Position numbers and translations under genes: made by a program
Part shown: positions 11,601 to 20,242 of the stretch, in pieces
How positions within the stretch are numbered: position 1 is the first letter of the stretch
How the letters are laid out: each line of letters begins with the position of its first letter
From: Euborellia annulipes
Lineage: Eukaryota > Arthropoda > Insecta > Dermaptera > Anisolabididae
Length of the DNA stretch: 64,000 bases
Assembly (NCBI GenBank): GCA_023213315.1
Contig: JAKCPI010012723.1
Coordinates: forward strand, 62,001 to 126,000
Reading direction: 5' to 3'
Notes under the pieces: generated by a model
Databases searched by the model: none
What the model saw: the letters and a program-made list of their open reading frames with translations, nothing else
What the model was told of the DNA's origin: nothing

Positions 11601-12719
11601 AAATAGAAATATTTAAGAATGTGATAAACCTTATATAAAATTTCAAATTTTAAAAACTTTCACAATATTTATTTGTTTTTTCTTTTTTTTTAGGATTAGT
11701 CGCAATGGAAGGTTTTCGTATGGTTTTTAATCGTTCAGAAAAATCGATTGGTTTCTCTAAGGCTTCTTGTGGACCTGATGTGACTTTAGAAGGACCTTTT
11801 CATACTGAACAAGGTAAGCCCAGGCCCCCTCTCTGTCTGCAGGCCTGTCTTTTACCAATCAGCTGGAAACGTTTTAATGCATTTATTATGTACAGTGAGC
11901 GTGGCGCTCACTCAATTAAGATCCACCCATGCGTTTTCTACATGTGATTATTTCATTGTTTTTAAAAAAAATATTATATATTTTTTAATGGAAACTTTCA
12001 TGGTTCAAACCAATAAAGATTTTCATTTTCTTTTATAAAAACAATGTAATAATCACAAGTAGAAAACTCATGGGTGGGACTTAATTGGGGAGCTCACTGT
12101 ACCAACTTCAGTCCATTATTTGCTGGACGAAGGTGGTACGTAACAATATTTTCCAGCAAACGTTTCCAGCTGATTGGTAAAAGCATTCAGAGAACTTTTA
12201 TTTTATTAAATTATCCACGTGCTGAGTCCGTCTCTTGAAAGCGTATTAGATAAAAATATTGATATGAAAATATAAGGACCAGCCGATAAATGGTCCTTGG
12301 TTAAAATTAATGGCTACATGCATAACAATGATAGAAGAAATTTCTGATATGAAGATTGTTTGAATCATAGATTAAGTGGGACCCTTTAAGTTTTTTATTA
12401 GTTATCTTTTTCTTTAATACCGAATGCTTGTTTAATTATTATTATTTATTTTTTGTTAATTAGATCTTACTCGATGCTCTTCTTCATTTTCTGGTGTAAA
12501 TGCACTCACTATTGCAGCTTATATCATAGGAGGTAAGTAAATATGCAAATAAATGAATTTTTTTATATAATTCATTCATTCCTTTGTTTATTATCTTTTC
12601 AAGGTATGGTCTCAATGCTATCACTAATGCTAATCTTGAACCTGGTGCCATGGGACTGGTGGAGACGACTTCCTCGGCCTCGATTCCAAGACACTGAATC
12701 TCTTCTCAGCCAAGAATAG
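5515..12719 (+). CDS. BACE: BACE-family transmembrane aspartyl protease (beta-secretase-like), ten exons
   Basis: Exons: 5515-5684, 5743-5831, 5900-6093, 7597-7764, 8987-9133, 10740-10960, 11144-11243, 11694-11813, 12464-12532, 12604-12719; all introns are GT..AG. Allowing one missing base in exon 1, the phases join throughout into 464 residues (human BACE1 has 501). Seen: hydrophobic signal segment about 9-30; catalytic motif VDTGS (Asp63); flap Tyr102 in NYTQG; FINGSDW with an N-glycosylation site; second motif VDSGT (Asp255), 192 residues after the first against 196 in BACE1; Cys 192, 244, 298, 349, 389 and 408, matching the six disulfide cysteines of BACE1; one membrane span about 415-442; tail DTESLL fitting the acidic dileucine sorting signal. 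The family cleaves type I membrane proteins in endosomes or Golgi. Odd: no long propeptide, and a diverged loop near 205-222 where BACE1 has GGID. Without the missing base the frame breaks at the exon 1-2 junction. Confidence 0.92.
5743..5831 (+). CDS. BACE: BACE exon 2: first catalytic aspartate
   Basis: Opens directly with LNVLVDTGSTNFAIAS, the first active-site motif. Intron 1 is only 58 bases and intron 2 is 68 bases. Ends in phase 2; the split codon is Arg. Confidence 0.92.
5900..6093 (+). CDS. BACE: BACE exon 3: flap and NGS site
   Basis: Encodes SSTYDTIHKSIEMNYTQG, with the flap tyrosine, then ELGHDIISFP and FINGSDWQGILG, which align with the same blocks of BACE1. Donor GTAAAA follows a phase-1 end. 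Confidence 0.93.
6133..6351. mobile_element. palindromic element in BACE intron 3 with hammerhead-like core
   Basis: Inverted repeat with outer blocks GGCTAGTTATATTTCAATTT and, reversed, AATTGAAATATAACT, and inner blocks AACCAGGGC and GCCCTGGTT. It is a shortened relative of the 63526-63905 palindrome (same CCAGGGCCGACGTTTCG block). It carries the hammerhead-like motif at 6200-6239 on the minus strand. Confidence 0.75.
6200..6239 (-). ncRNA. hammerhead-ribozyme-like motif, diverged
   Basis: Minus strand: GGCC (stem I), CTGAAGA core, one T, stem II GCTC/GATC with one mismatch around TCATGTGT, then GAAA, CGTC and closing GGCC. The invariant hammerhead core bases CUGANGA and GAAA are present with UC before the predicted cut. 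Stem III would be ACGU, self-complementary with no loop. Activity is unproven, and the mismatched stem II makes it doubtful in this copy. Confidence 0.4.
6600..7015. repeat. left arm of a large inverted repeat around BACE exon 4
   Basis: Matches 8045-8450 in inverted orientation with moderate divergence, for example ACGATAAAATATAAAAC against GTTTTATATTTTATCGT-type sequence and the shared ATAACTATGCACATAAATAA-type segment. The two arms bracket exon 4. Confidence 0.65.
7597..7764 (+). CDS. BACE: BACE exon 4
   Basis: Encodes GLGYPAISQPSKEVHSWIDE and FVFALELCG, with the first disulfide cysteine (Cys192), equivalent to LGLAYAEIA..LFSLQLCG in BACE1. It is 168 bases long, phase 1 at both ends, so its skipping would keep the frame. 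The tail (LFEVFGD across the junction) replaces the usual GGID loop. Both flanking introns are full of inverted-repeat elements. Confidence 0.9.
8045..8450. repeat. right arm of the inverted repeat around BACE exon 4
   Basis: Inverted partner of 6600-7015. Non-coding, AT-rich and visibly diverged from its partner. Confidence 0.65.
8530..8665 (+). mobile_element. tRNA-derived SINE fragment (family B)
   Basis: Holds a perfect pol III B box, GGTTCGATCCC, followed by the family-B body ATTTATTTCAATTGGAT and GGTCTAAATGGCC. Related pieces lie at 6400-6520, 19680-19760, 22650-22740, 29945-30010, 40150-40275 and 52735-53140. The A box end is not clear, so this copy looks 5'-truncated. Confidence 0.6.
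8987..9133 (+). CDS. BACE: BACE exon 5: second catalytic aspartate
   Basis: Encodes PLIREWFYEVTLVGLAVGG, then LSLSCKTFNSDKAIVDSG, aligning with PIRREWYYEV and MDCKEYNYDKSIVDSG of BACE1. Contains Cys244 and Asp255. Phase 1 at both ends. Confidence 0.93.
9608..9643. repeat. 36-bp inverted repeat, copy 1 (ends the SANT frame)
   Basis: Exact reverse complement of 10211-10246 over 36 bases. It supplies the stop codon and final residues of the antisense SANT reading frame. Confidence 0.9.
9608..10333 (-). CDS. SANT/Myb-domain protein fragment, MYSM1-like, nested antisense in BACE intron 5
   Basis: A 241-residue frame without introns. Residues 36-66 are strongly basic, and residues 134-171 (KSLFEKGLTLFGR through TKSQIQVKNYLKNY) fit the SANT domain of MYSM1, the histone H2A deubiquitinase (EEKxxFExGLxxFGR..IGTRTxxQVKSYARQY). 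The usual tryptophans are missing (GRNS where GRRW is expected), and no SWIRM or JAMM domain follows. The last 11 residues and the stop come from a 36-bp inverted copy of the gene's own basic region (9608-9643 against 10211-10246), so the natural C-terminus is gone. Best read as a retrocopy or rearranged fragment; whether it is transcribed is unknown. The SANT call is fairly firm, the MYSM1 link less so. Confidence 0.55.
   Translation of the reverse strand: MPFKCRALRVLDICKKIVGQICQTTHEIISGMKVRRKRSQNKLERKRILKTDKSIIKKKILKTNKKPQTTIVFPGEEVVFITKEGHQIDNPHPGNSCWPSSPPRVTENKFTEEPFVPFGRVSSFVNSENSNDKEKSLFEKGLTLFGRNSNRLSQFIGTKSQIQVKNYLKNYSSIDANSTPLPSELFTEFFYDTQIPASIEEVITAVKTGEPTISTLKLGEKLENKQKSAKILAAFSSDFHS
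10211..10246. repeat. 36-bp inverted repeat, copy 2 (basic region of the SANT frame)
   Basis: Encodes SGMKVRRKRSQN on the minus strand. Its exact inverted copy lies 565 bases away at the end of the same reading frame. Confidence 0.9.
10364..10579 (-). CDS. small antisense frame upstream of the SANT frame, unrecognised
   Basis: A 71-residue frame (starts MEIFETSFDKIWGSSSEV) ending 30 bases before the SANT frame on the same strand. It has a lysine-rich middle and resembles nothing I know. It could be the 5' part of the same retrocopied transcript or chance. Confidence 0.2.
   Translation of the reverse strand: MEIFETSFDKIWGSSSEVVTHVFADKMALCVLKKSQKKKSPIAKIRQNRMLDQSPIFCKSVNSIYNLNLWN
10740..10960 (+). 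CDS. BACE: BACE exon 6
   Basis: Opens with GTTSLRLPNAAHNSLHD, completing the second active-site loop, and ends YFDLTLPPK in phase 0. Contains FWAQNKMACLSQPLDWSLFP, equivalent to [20 protein letters not shown]; Cys298. Confidence 0.93.
11144..11243 (+). CDS. BACE: BACE exon 7
   Basis: Encodes SYIRLLHKNETT and EFCYKFAIEPSNTGTVLG, aligning with QQYLRPV..DDCYKFAISQSSTGTVMG of BACE1. Cys349; an NET glycosylation site. Confidence 0.94.
11338..11545. mobile_element. short inverted-repeat element in BACE intron 7
   Basis: Left TTAAAAAATAAAGCCTCTG and right, reversed, CCAAAAAATAAAGCCTCC form the arms, each continued by TTTTCAACAA. A related end, CAGCCAAAAATAAAATCCTCC, lies at 41413-41433. Confidence 0.6.
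11694..11813 (+). CDS. BACE: BACE exon 8
   Basis: Encodes LVAMEGFRMVFNRSEKSIGF and SKASCGPDV..EGPFHTEQ, equivalent to [20 protein letters not shown] and SACHVHD..EGPF. Cys389. The donor GTAAGC is followed within 40 bases by the nested palindromic elements at 11848-12182. Confidence 0.94.
11848..12182. mobile_element. outer foldback element in BACE intron 8
   Basis: Arms CTTTTACCAATCAGCTGGAA followed by ACGTTT at the left and the exact inverted block at the right (about 12155-12182). The interior is split by a second TA-flanked element (11893-12099), so one element is nested in another. Confidence 0.7.
11893..12099. mobile_element. Tc1/mariner-type MITE, TA-flanked, nested
   Basis: Ends CAGTGAGC and GCTCACTG sit between TA dinucleotides (11891-11892 and 12100-12101), the target duplication of the Tc1/mariner superfamily. 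Internal palindrome around TGTGATTATTTCATTG. Diverged relatives at 13345-13475, 16565-16700 and 41825-41960. Confidence 0.75.
12464..12532 (+). CDS. BACE: BACE exon 9: last cysteine and start of membrane span
   Basis: Encodes DLTRCSSSFSGVNALTIAAY then IIG. Cys408 matches the last disulfide cysteine of BACE1 and the hydrophobic run is the first half of the transmembrane helix. Phase 1 at both ends. Confidence 0.9.
12604..12719 (+). CDS. BACE: BACE exon 10: membrane span and cytosolic tail
   Basis: Completes the span (MVSMLSLMLILNLVPW), followed by a basic stop-transfer stretch WWRRLPRPR and the tail FQDTESLLSQE before TAG. DTESLL fits the [DE]XXXL[LI] sorting signal; BACE1 has DDISLL in the same place. 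Confidence 0.93.
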
Positions 12720-12896
12720 AATTTGACTCAACTCTCCTTTCAGCTGCCTTCCATTTTAGAAATCATCTTTACACGATTTCATCGAATTTTGGGCATCTTC
12801 TTTGATGTATAAAATGGGTGATTATGTTTATCTAAATTCTCATTATCTAGAACAAAAGAAACTCAGATATACTAAGAAATTCAATAGATAAATATA

Positions 12897-12902
12897 AATA
12901 AA
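12897..12902 (+). terminator. poly(A) signal of BACE
   Basis: AATAAA 178 bases after the stop codon, the first canonical signal downstream. Gives a 3' UTR of about 200 bases. Confidence 0.65.
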
Positions 12903-13004
12903 GGCTGTGTGTTATATTATTGAGGAAAATCAATCAGGGAAAAATTAAATATATGGTCTTCATTTTTTGATTATTAATTCCAGATTAATTCTAATCATTT
13001 ATTA

Positions 13005-13215
13005 CAAGGGTGGCCAACCCAAATGATCTTAAGGATCACTTTGGAAATAACTCCGCGGCTGTATATAAAATTATATATCCCCATATTAGATTTAGATCCA
13101 TTCTAGAGACATTCTTTGGCTGAAAAAAAATAAAATAAATATATTTTGTAAAAATGTGATGAATCTCGTGGGCCGAAAAATTGGCCGAGGGGGGGCCGCG
13201 TGTTGGCCATTCCTG
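13005..13215. mobile_element. hAT-type MITE
   Basis: Ends CAAGGGTGGCCAAC and, reversed, CAGGAATGGCCAAC, the hAT pattern. Flanks ATTTATTA and ATTTATAA agree at 7 of 8 positions, as expected of an aged 8-bp hAT duplication. Lies about 100 bases beyond the BACE poly(A) signal. Confidence 0.75.
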
Positions 13216-13344
13216 ATTTATAATCAGAGCTATAGGAAGGGACTCGGAGTGAAGGATTCCTTTAATTTTTTATTGACTTTCCTCAATTATATAAATTGGT
13301 AGTCAACAGCGGTATATTTCAAAATGTATTCTGAATTCCTAATG

Positions 13345-13475
13345 ACATAACTTTTCTACATGTGATTATTTCATTGTTTTTTTTTTAAATGTGAAAAATT
13401 TTTAATGAAAATTTTTGTGATTCAAACCTAAGAAATTTTTCAAAAAATAATTGTAATAAAACAATGAAATAATCA
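13345..13475. repeat. palindromic repeat related to the nested MITE of BACE intron 8
   Basis: Left block CTACATGTGATTATTTCATTG and right inverted block CAATGAAATAATCACATGTG surround an A/T core. The outer TA-flanked ends seen at 11893-12099 are not recognisable here. Confidence 0.6.
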
Positions 13476-13674
13476 CATGTGTAACTTGATTTTGACACTC
13501 ACGGTAACTTGGGAAAGTTAAAGCCAAGGGGGGAGGGGGGGGGGGGGGCCAGGTATTCTCTATATGTAGACTTGCATTATTATTATTATACATTATAGTT
13601 ATAGGGCGCTACGACCTCATTGGCCATTTCGCACCTCATTTCAATTCTCTTTTATCTTCATTTTTTACAGTCAA

Positions 13675-13990
13675 TCATAAAAAAAAAAGGAAATAATTAT
13701 TGTATATAAAATAGAAAAGTCTAATATCCTTCAAGAATTCGAAAAGATCCTCGTAATTATCGTTTTCGTCAAACAAAATATCCTGAAGATTTCTTATTGA
13801 GATATTTCTGAATTTCCTTTCAATCTCATATAAAGGACATTCCTTCAAAATATGCTGGACACTAATCTGTACGCCACAAGTAGTACCCCAAGGCGGAGTC
13901 TCCTTGCTAATAGGGAAGGCATGAGAGAACAAACAGTGATCTATCCTTAATCGGGTAAGAACACTGTATTTTTTTCCTTTCCAGGCTCAA
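13675..13990 (-). mobile_element. non-LTR retrotransposon relic (end of the polyprotein)
   Basis: The minus strand reads YSVLTRLRIDHCLFSHAFPI, then TCGVQISVQHILKECPLY and DLFEFLKDIRLFYFI. This is the C-terminal block of Jockey/I/R1-like non-LTR elements: LxRLRIGH, then C..C....HIL.ECP, then a short FLxxIxL tail, next to the RNase H domain. A stop lies just upstream of the conserved part, so it is a dead 5'-truncated fragment. Confidence 0.8.
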
Positions 13991-14423
13991 TTTAGGAAAA
14001 GGTTTTATCGATGGTTTAATCGTCCTTAGTATGTTGTAGACTAGCATATCATCTACTTTCATAATAAAAATTTTCTCCATCCAAACTATCGTATTTCGCT
14101 TAAGGTAGTCATTTATTTGATCAAATACTTTTTGGAATCTCGTCTTCCCCTCCTCTCTTCATGCACATGTTTATAACACTAGAGGAAGGGCCGCCAACTA
14201 TACCATGCACTGGCGTAGAGCCGGCTTTTCTCTAAGATTTTGATCTTTTATTTTTCCCGCAACCACTTCCTCTGCCACCCAATCGACTTTAACATATCTT
14301 TTGTTTTGTTTTATTCTTGTATAGAACTCTATTTTCGAATTATTCAACTTTAATAGACACCCTGTACATACATATATATGTATATGTATATGTACATACA
14401 TACAGTATATATGTATATATATA

Positions 14424-14965
14424 CACTCCCCGCAAAAAAAGTGGCGCACTTTGTTTCTTCTTTAAGAAGAGCTGTTCTAATCTATTCTAATGATACTGTA
14501 ATTTATTAAACATTTAAAATGAATAAACTTATACATTTCTAAATAACTTTAGCACAAATTCAAAACATTTTAATCAAATTATACAATTTAAATAAAATAA
14601 AGAAAAATATGTGTATTTTCAATATTTGAGACAAATCAACTCAATCTCGATATGTTTTGTTGGATATTAATTAAAAATTTTGTTTTTATAAGAATTTCCA
14701 ATAAATAGAACAAAGAAAAACTGAAAAGGAAAGATTATTTTAAAATATTAAAAATTTGGCGTTAATAAAAAAAATTCAACATTTTTGTCTTTGTTTTGAT
14801 TAAATTATAATTATTTATTAAAATGATATGGATTTGTGTTAAATTTACTTAGAAATGTATAAGATACTTCATATTAAATGTTTAATAAATTTCAGTATCA
14901 TTAAGATAGAGTAAAATAGGTCTTTTAAGAAGAAACAAAGTGCGCCACTTTTTTGCGGGGCAGTG
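14424..14965. mobile_element. Tc1/mariner-type foldback MITE, 542 bp, TA-flanked
   Basis: Ends CACTCCCCGCAAAAAAAGTG and, reversed, CACTGCCCCGCAAAAAAGTG, each continued by GCGCACTTTGTTTCTTC, lie between TA dinucleotides. The interior continues the inverted pairing over most of its length (TACATTTCTAA and TTAGAAATGTA, for example), so a single strand can fold nearly end to end. No coding sequence. Confidence 0.85.
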
Positions 14966-15094
14966 TATATATATATATATGTATAATATATAAAAGTTGC
15001 AATTATTTTCCGACCATCCCATTAATTTATAAAGTAAAGGGGTTGGAGAATAGTAACCAGCAAATTTATAGCTCCACCTGACGTCCTTTTATTT

Positions 15095-15137
15095 GGCAGA
15101 TATTTCGATGCGTAGGACACACATCATCTTAAGTGCC
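15095..15137 (-). ncRNA. hammerhead-ribozyme-like motif, left arm
   Basis: Minus strand: GGCA (stem I), CTTAAGA (core with G5 changed to T), one T, stem II GATGTGT/ACGCATC with loop GTCCT, GAAA, TATC and closing TGCC. Stems I and II are perfect, but the core change should abolish cutting. Confidence 0.45.
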
Positions 15138-15172
15138 GCGAGGATAGACTAAGCCCACCTACTATATCCTCG

Positions 15173-15214
15173 GGTACTGAAGATGATGTGTGTCCTACGC
15201 ATCGAAATACTGCC
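15173..15214 (+). ncRNA. hammerhead-ribozyme-like motif, right arm
   Basis: Core CTGAAGA and GAAA are intact and stem II GATGTGT/ACGCATC is perfect, but stem I (GGTA against TGCC) and the UC before the cut site are altered. Comparing both arms gives a consensus with everything intact. Confidence 0.45.
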
Positions 15215-15289
15215 AAATAAAAGGACGTCAGGTGGAGCTATAAAGTTGCTGGTTACTATTCTCCAACCCCTTTCTCTACTCATCCCAGC

Positions 15290-16230
15290 CTACTATTCAA
15301 TCTACCATTAATTTATATTTGATGGTCTATTTATTTAACAAATTAGAAAATGCTATATAGTACACTCTCAGTTTCTTTTGTTCTTATTAATATATTATAT
15401 CTTTTATATATATATTTGTATATATATTTTACTCATAAATGCCTAAAAGTTTTGAGTATTTATTTTTTTATTCTCTTCTCTAATATAAAAAAATTTCAAA
15501 TTTTTTGCTTTTATAAGAATTAAAAAAAATTAAAATTACATTTTAGCTTAACGCTATTTATAAAAAAAAAATATCTTATGAAATTTTTCAAAATTCTACT
15601 TTTGTTTTAAAATATTGCATTTCGATTAGATAAATTCTATTAAAAATATGATTTTTTTTGAGAATACAAAAAATGTTAACTATTAACTCCAAATATTAAA
15701 AGTTTTTTTTGGAAGATGATCCTTTATGCTACGAAATATAAAAAAAGAATCTGACAAATGGGGCATCGAAATTAAATTACTAAAAATGGTGACACGGAAA
15801 AAGATCTTATCCTGAATAACAAACTTTAATTATTATTTCTGGATGTTTAGAACATATCTCTTTAAAATAAAGATATTGAATTAGTAGGGAAACGAAAAAA
15901 TAAAAAAAATGGAGTTATTTTTTAACATTTTTTGTACAATATCTTCTAAATGGAAATATACAATTCAAAAAATAAATAAATACCTAACCAATGATAATCA
16001 AAAATTTATATAATGCCTTAGAGATTAGAGACTTGTAGTGACAAATTTAATTTAAAAACATGATAATAACTATATTCGATATTTTTTTAACATTACAGTT
16101 TAAGCACATACTCTAGTACAAAATAAATATATCACATTTTATTATTTTATAAATCCTTCCTTAAAGGCAACAATTTAAATAGTATTCAACAATTATTCCC
16201 ATTTAACAAACACATACACTCACAACGCAC
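15290..16230. other. AT-rich non-coding stretch
   Basis: No reading frame, RNA gene or repeat with definable ends recognised. Confidence 0.5.
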
Positions 16231-16564
16231 TTATATATATATATATTTATATATAGAGTTGAACGGCTGTCTCTACCTTTATATATATAATTATAAATTA
16301 AAAGTCAAAATGACCTCAGCAGCCGAACGACTTTAAATTGTTTATATATATAACCCCTTTTAATTATAAGACCAAAGAATTTTGGGCTGGTATTTTTCTT
16401 TGTAGAAATATTCTCAATCTCTTCACCTTTTTTTGCTTCTTACCGCTATAAATAAAAAATTTGAACTGAATAATTGCAAATTGACAAATAGGCCTTCTTG
16501 TTTGCGTTCCTTTTTATTGAAACAAAATACAAATATTGTAATTTTTTAAACACAATTTGACGTG

Positions 16565-16700
16565 TGCAGTGAACTCACATGCATTTTCTCATGTGATTAT
16601 TTAATTGTTTTTTTTTTTTTTAATATGAAAAGTTTAACAAAACTTTCTTGATTCATATTTTATAAAAACATCGAAATAATCAGATGAGAAATATACACTT
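16565..16700. repeat. palindromic repeat, diverged Tc1-type MITE relative
   Basis: Left CAGTGAACTCACATGCATTT and CTCATGTGATTATTTAATTG pair imperfectly with the right block CGAAATAATCAGATGAGAAA. Related to 11893-12099. Confidence 0.5.
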
Positions 16701-17220
16701 AATAATGGTGCACATTCTAATTTTATTATGCCTTATTTCTTCAAAATTTTATAACTTTCAAAAAACAATTTTTATCTCTATGAATAAAATCCCAGCCCTT
16801 AAGATTTCAACATATTAACAGAAAATAAAGTAGCCTAGAAATTCCTTCTATGCTCTTTATTACCTGCTAATATCCAAATGAATACCATTTCATCAAAATA
16901 TGATTCATATGAGATCCGGTGACTTATTATTTCTTATTTATTAAATTATCTATCCCCAATTTTAAAATATATACATAATGTTTTGTTTAATAACTATAAA
17001 GTAAATGGGAAGAATTAACGAGTTGTAGATAATACAATTAGTTTTTAAAGAAAGTAAATAAATTTAGTTCCTCTGACATATCTTCTAGTTCCTTTTTACT
17101 ACTAGTTTATAAAAAATAGTGAAAATTTTTTATTTCATTTATTTTCAAAATTCTATTTTCCCTAGAGATTTTGTATTTTTATTATAAATCTATTAAATTT
17201 TTATTTTTAGAGTTTTAATT
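16701..17220. other. AT-rich non-coding stretch
   Basis: Nothing recognised. Confidence 0.5.
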
Positions 17221-17309
17221 ATAAAACTGTTACTCTAGAGGAGGTTTCTAAAGAATACGCGGGTCCGCAATAAATTCCAGTCTCTAGTGTTAATTAAATC
17301 CATTTTAAT

Positions 17310-17568
17310 AATACCATGTATTATTGTCGTCCGTACATGTACATTACACGAACCTTTTTGGTAAAACTGTTTATTACAGATATCACATTTGTACTGCTTT
17401 TCGCCAGTATGTGTGCGTGATTGTGCCATCTGGTTTTTGGGAAAATTGTTTATTGCAGATATCACATTTGTACGGCTTTTTGCTCGTATGTGTTCGTACA
17501 TGTACGTTTAGAATTTTATTTTTCTGAAAATTGTTTATTACAAATAATAAAATAATTTTTTTCAACAA
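17310..17568 (-). pseudogene. decayed C2H2 zinc-finger gene fragment
   Basis: Across two minus-strand frames the fingers [15 protein letters not shown] and [15 protein letters not shown] are visible, with linkers [11 protein letters not shown] and SRTHTGEK and, upstream, a finger that has lost its cysteines ([16 protein letters not shown]). The TGEKP-type linkers and CxxC show a classical tandem C2H2 array of the DNA-binding kind. Frameshifts (around [10 protein letters not shown]) and lost cysteines show it is broken. It may be a piece of a retrocopy or of a decayed local gene. Confidence 0.75.
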
Positions 17569-17654
17569 TCTTATATCGCCAAACGTTTAATCAGATCTTG
17601 GTACTTTAAAAAAAGTTATAGACTTGTTCTTGTTCTTGAAATAAGCTATATTTT

Positions 17655-17737
17655 ATTAAATTAATTCAAAAAATATAGTAGTTTTACTATATTTACTATA
17701 TATTACTATATAGAAGAAAACTACTATATTTTTTGAA
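17655..17737. repeat. hairpin-forming AT-rich palindrome
   Basis: TTAATTCAAAAAATATAGTA followed by GTTTT pairs with GAAAACTACTATATTTTTTG followed by AATTAA across a short TATATTACTATATA-type centre. No other feature. Confidence 0.7.
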
Positions 17738-18265
17738 TTAATTTAATTATAAACTGGTCTACACTAAAAACTCGCTTTAATATATATATAAATCAGCGAA
17801 AAACTCTCATCAAAGATATGCTTTATAGGACCCCATCAACTTTTGGGGACCCCTATTATAACGTACAAATATCATTTGTCTAATTAGAAACTTCCTCTAG
17901 CATTTTTTCGCCTGCATTTTCTTTTAAACATTGACTATCTTTTTTTTCATGACTCAATTAAGAGTTGGGGCTTGAAAAACTCGGAAGGGAAAATTTTTAA
18001 ATATTCTTTTTTAATGAAACATGGAGCAAACTATTTATGGTTTAAGTTTAAAGGACCCTCCCTCACAGAGCCAGGGTTCTGGGGATTTATTTTCTCCCCC
18101 TCTGATTGTCATATACCAAAAAATATTGAATTTGTTGCATTAAAAGAAAATCTAACGTAAGACAAATAAACAGATTATGTATACTGTATATATATATATA
18201 TATATTTTCAATGAACTAATATTTATGTCGATCCTAATATAAAGAATGAGAATTATTCTTATATA
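17738..18265. other. non-coding stretch
   Basis: AT-rich; a 62-residue open frame at 17972-18160 shows no known domain and is probably chance. Confidence 0.45.
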
Positions 18266-18270
18266 TATGG

Positions 18271-18646
18271 ATACTTGGAAATTAAAAAGGCCGTAAAGGA
18301 CAAAATGCTAATTTTCAGGAGCGCCAAAAAACGAAAAAAAAAAAAAAAAACTTTCCCCCATCACTTTTTTACTTTAGTACTATTTTAGTCTTTGAAAGAC
18401 ACTTCTCTGAATTTCTAATTCTTTTTGACAAAAAGGTGTTAGGTTGAAAAACATTATACTCTAATAAATTCCTATGATTTCTCAAATAACTATAAGAGAT
18501 TTAATGGCGTAAAAAAAAACTTTTTTTTGAGATAGCACAATTTTAATTAGACTGTTTTTTAAAGCTCAAAAAGCTGAACATTTATGTATATATATATAAC
18601 TTATTTTTGCTATTTTGTCCTTCACGACCTTTGAATTTCCAAGTAT
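18271..18646. mobile_element. inverted-repeat element
   Basis: Ends ATACTTGGAAATT and, reversed, ATACTTGGAAATTC, continued by GGCCGTAAAGGACAAAAT against GGTCGTGAAGGACAAAATAG. Flanked by TATATA on both sides. The interior is A/T-rich and non-coding. Confidence 0.65.
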
Positions 18647-18659
18647 CGATATATATATA

Positions 18660-19620
18660 TATATAATTTCGATTATTAGTGTCCTAAGTTTATTTTTTTT
18701 AGATATTAATTACCATAAAATATTCAATTTTTTTTTTTTAATATTCCAAAAGACTTCTATAGTAGACTATATATCACCCTTGAAAAATGTTTGGTACATT
18801 ACATCGTTACTTCTAGTTTTATAACTAATCGCAATCTTCTTTTAGCCTACAATAAAATCTGAAGAGAGGTGCTTGTTTATTAACGTCAAAACCGATTTCC
18901 ATCAGGCCTGAAGGTTTTTCGGCGCCAGCGGAAAGAACAATCAGACAAAAAATATTTTTAGAAATTTGTTTAAAAACAAGAATAAACGAAGTAATGTACC
19001 AGATATTTTTTCCACAAATGACAGAAAAGTTCCATTTTTTTCTTCAAAATATTGTTACCGTTTAATTTATATCTTCTTCTAAATTAAGAATATGAAATAC
19101 ACCTGTGTTACCATGTCAAAGACTAAACTAAAACAATTTCTTTTTTTCTTAAAACTTTGTTATTTATATTTTTATCTGACTGAGGCTGTGTATTGACTAT
19201 ATATGACATTAAATAACTCGTTTAAAATAGCGATATTTCATTTTTGTTATTTTTTTTACTATATTTATTTACTTTATCTGAAATTTAGTTTTATTTAATG
19301 TACTAATCCTACTTTTATATCCATCCAGGCACACTCTCCCAATTTAATCAAAGACAAGAAGGATGCCTTGAGGAAGGGCCCTATTCTGGTGCATATCCTA
19401 CTCCATTTCCTTAACCTTTTTTTGAAGGGAACGGTGCATCTCGGCAACTTTCTACTTTTTGAAAGAGGTAAATTTCATAAAATTTGATTTGATTCTTGAA
19501 GATAGATTAGGCCTTGTTTGAAAATAGTTGTTTGAAAGCCTTAGCAGTTATTAAATAAAATACTTTGATTTCGAGAGACCTTTTATAGAACCTAAAGAAA
19601 GCGAATGAGTGGCCGAAAAG
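18660..19620. other. non-coding stretch
   Basis: No convincing frame. A GC-richer patch at 19320-19450 does not translate into anything known. Confidence 0.45.
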
Positions 19621-19632
19621 TCGTATCTTATA

Positions 19633-19860
19633 CAGTGGCGGATTAATGCAATTTTGTCGGGGGGGGGGGGTATTTATTTAAAGACTGTCGGCATTTATGG
19701 CCATTTAGACCCCTTTCCTATTTATTTAAATTGATTGGTAACAAATTCAATTGAAATTAAAGAGCGGAAATCATAATTTCTATAGATTTCTAGTTTTTAT
19801 AACATTTTGAATTTCTTCTCGGGGGGGGGGGGGGATCGCCTCCCCCTTAATCGGCCCCTG
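19633..19860. mobile_element. hAT-type MITE with 8-bp target duplication
   Basis: Left end CAGTGGCGGATTAA, right end reversed CAGGGGCCGATTAAGG. Flanked by ATCTTATA at both 19625-19632 and 19861-19868, an exact 8-bp duplication diagnostic of hAT insertion. Two long G runs inside. A second, older copy is at 22582-22800. Confidence 0.9.
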
Positions 19861-20242
19861 ATCTTATACATAGCACAATTTACCCCAAATGAAAAATTTG
19901 TATTTAGTAACAATATCTACATTTTTCCAAAAATAATTCTGGCTCCTCCAAAAGACTGATCTAAATGGTCAATTATTTAAAATTATCATCACTCACAAAG
20001 TAATTGTTATTACAGGGTGGCCCACGGTAAATTGCTGATTTGGGAATCAAATAAAAAAAATAATGAACCCTTATAAACTTATATTTTTGTTTCTCATATT
20101 GGACAATAATGGAAATTTCTAATTACATACATGGTTTTAAACAGCAAATGTTTATTTCCACAATCCACACATTGCTGCAGTCATTTCCTCATCCACTGTT
20201 TCAAGCTTGTCTTCTGGTATTCTTGTAATTGCAAGAATAGGG

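Larger units (their letters stand above)
15035..15273. mobile_element. near-perfect palindrome with hammerhead-like cores
   Basis: Arms 15035-15146 and 15165-15273 pair almost throughout around an 18-base centre. Each arm carries a motif of the hammerhead type, one read on each strand (15095-15137 minus, 15173-15214 plus). Outer end AAAGGGGTTGGAGAATAG. Confidence 0.85.
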
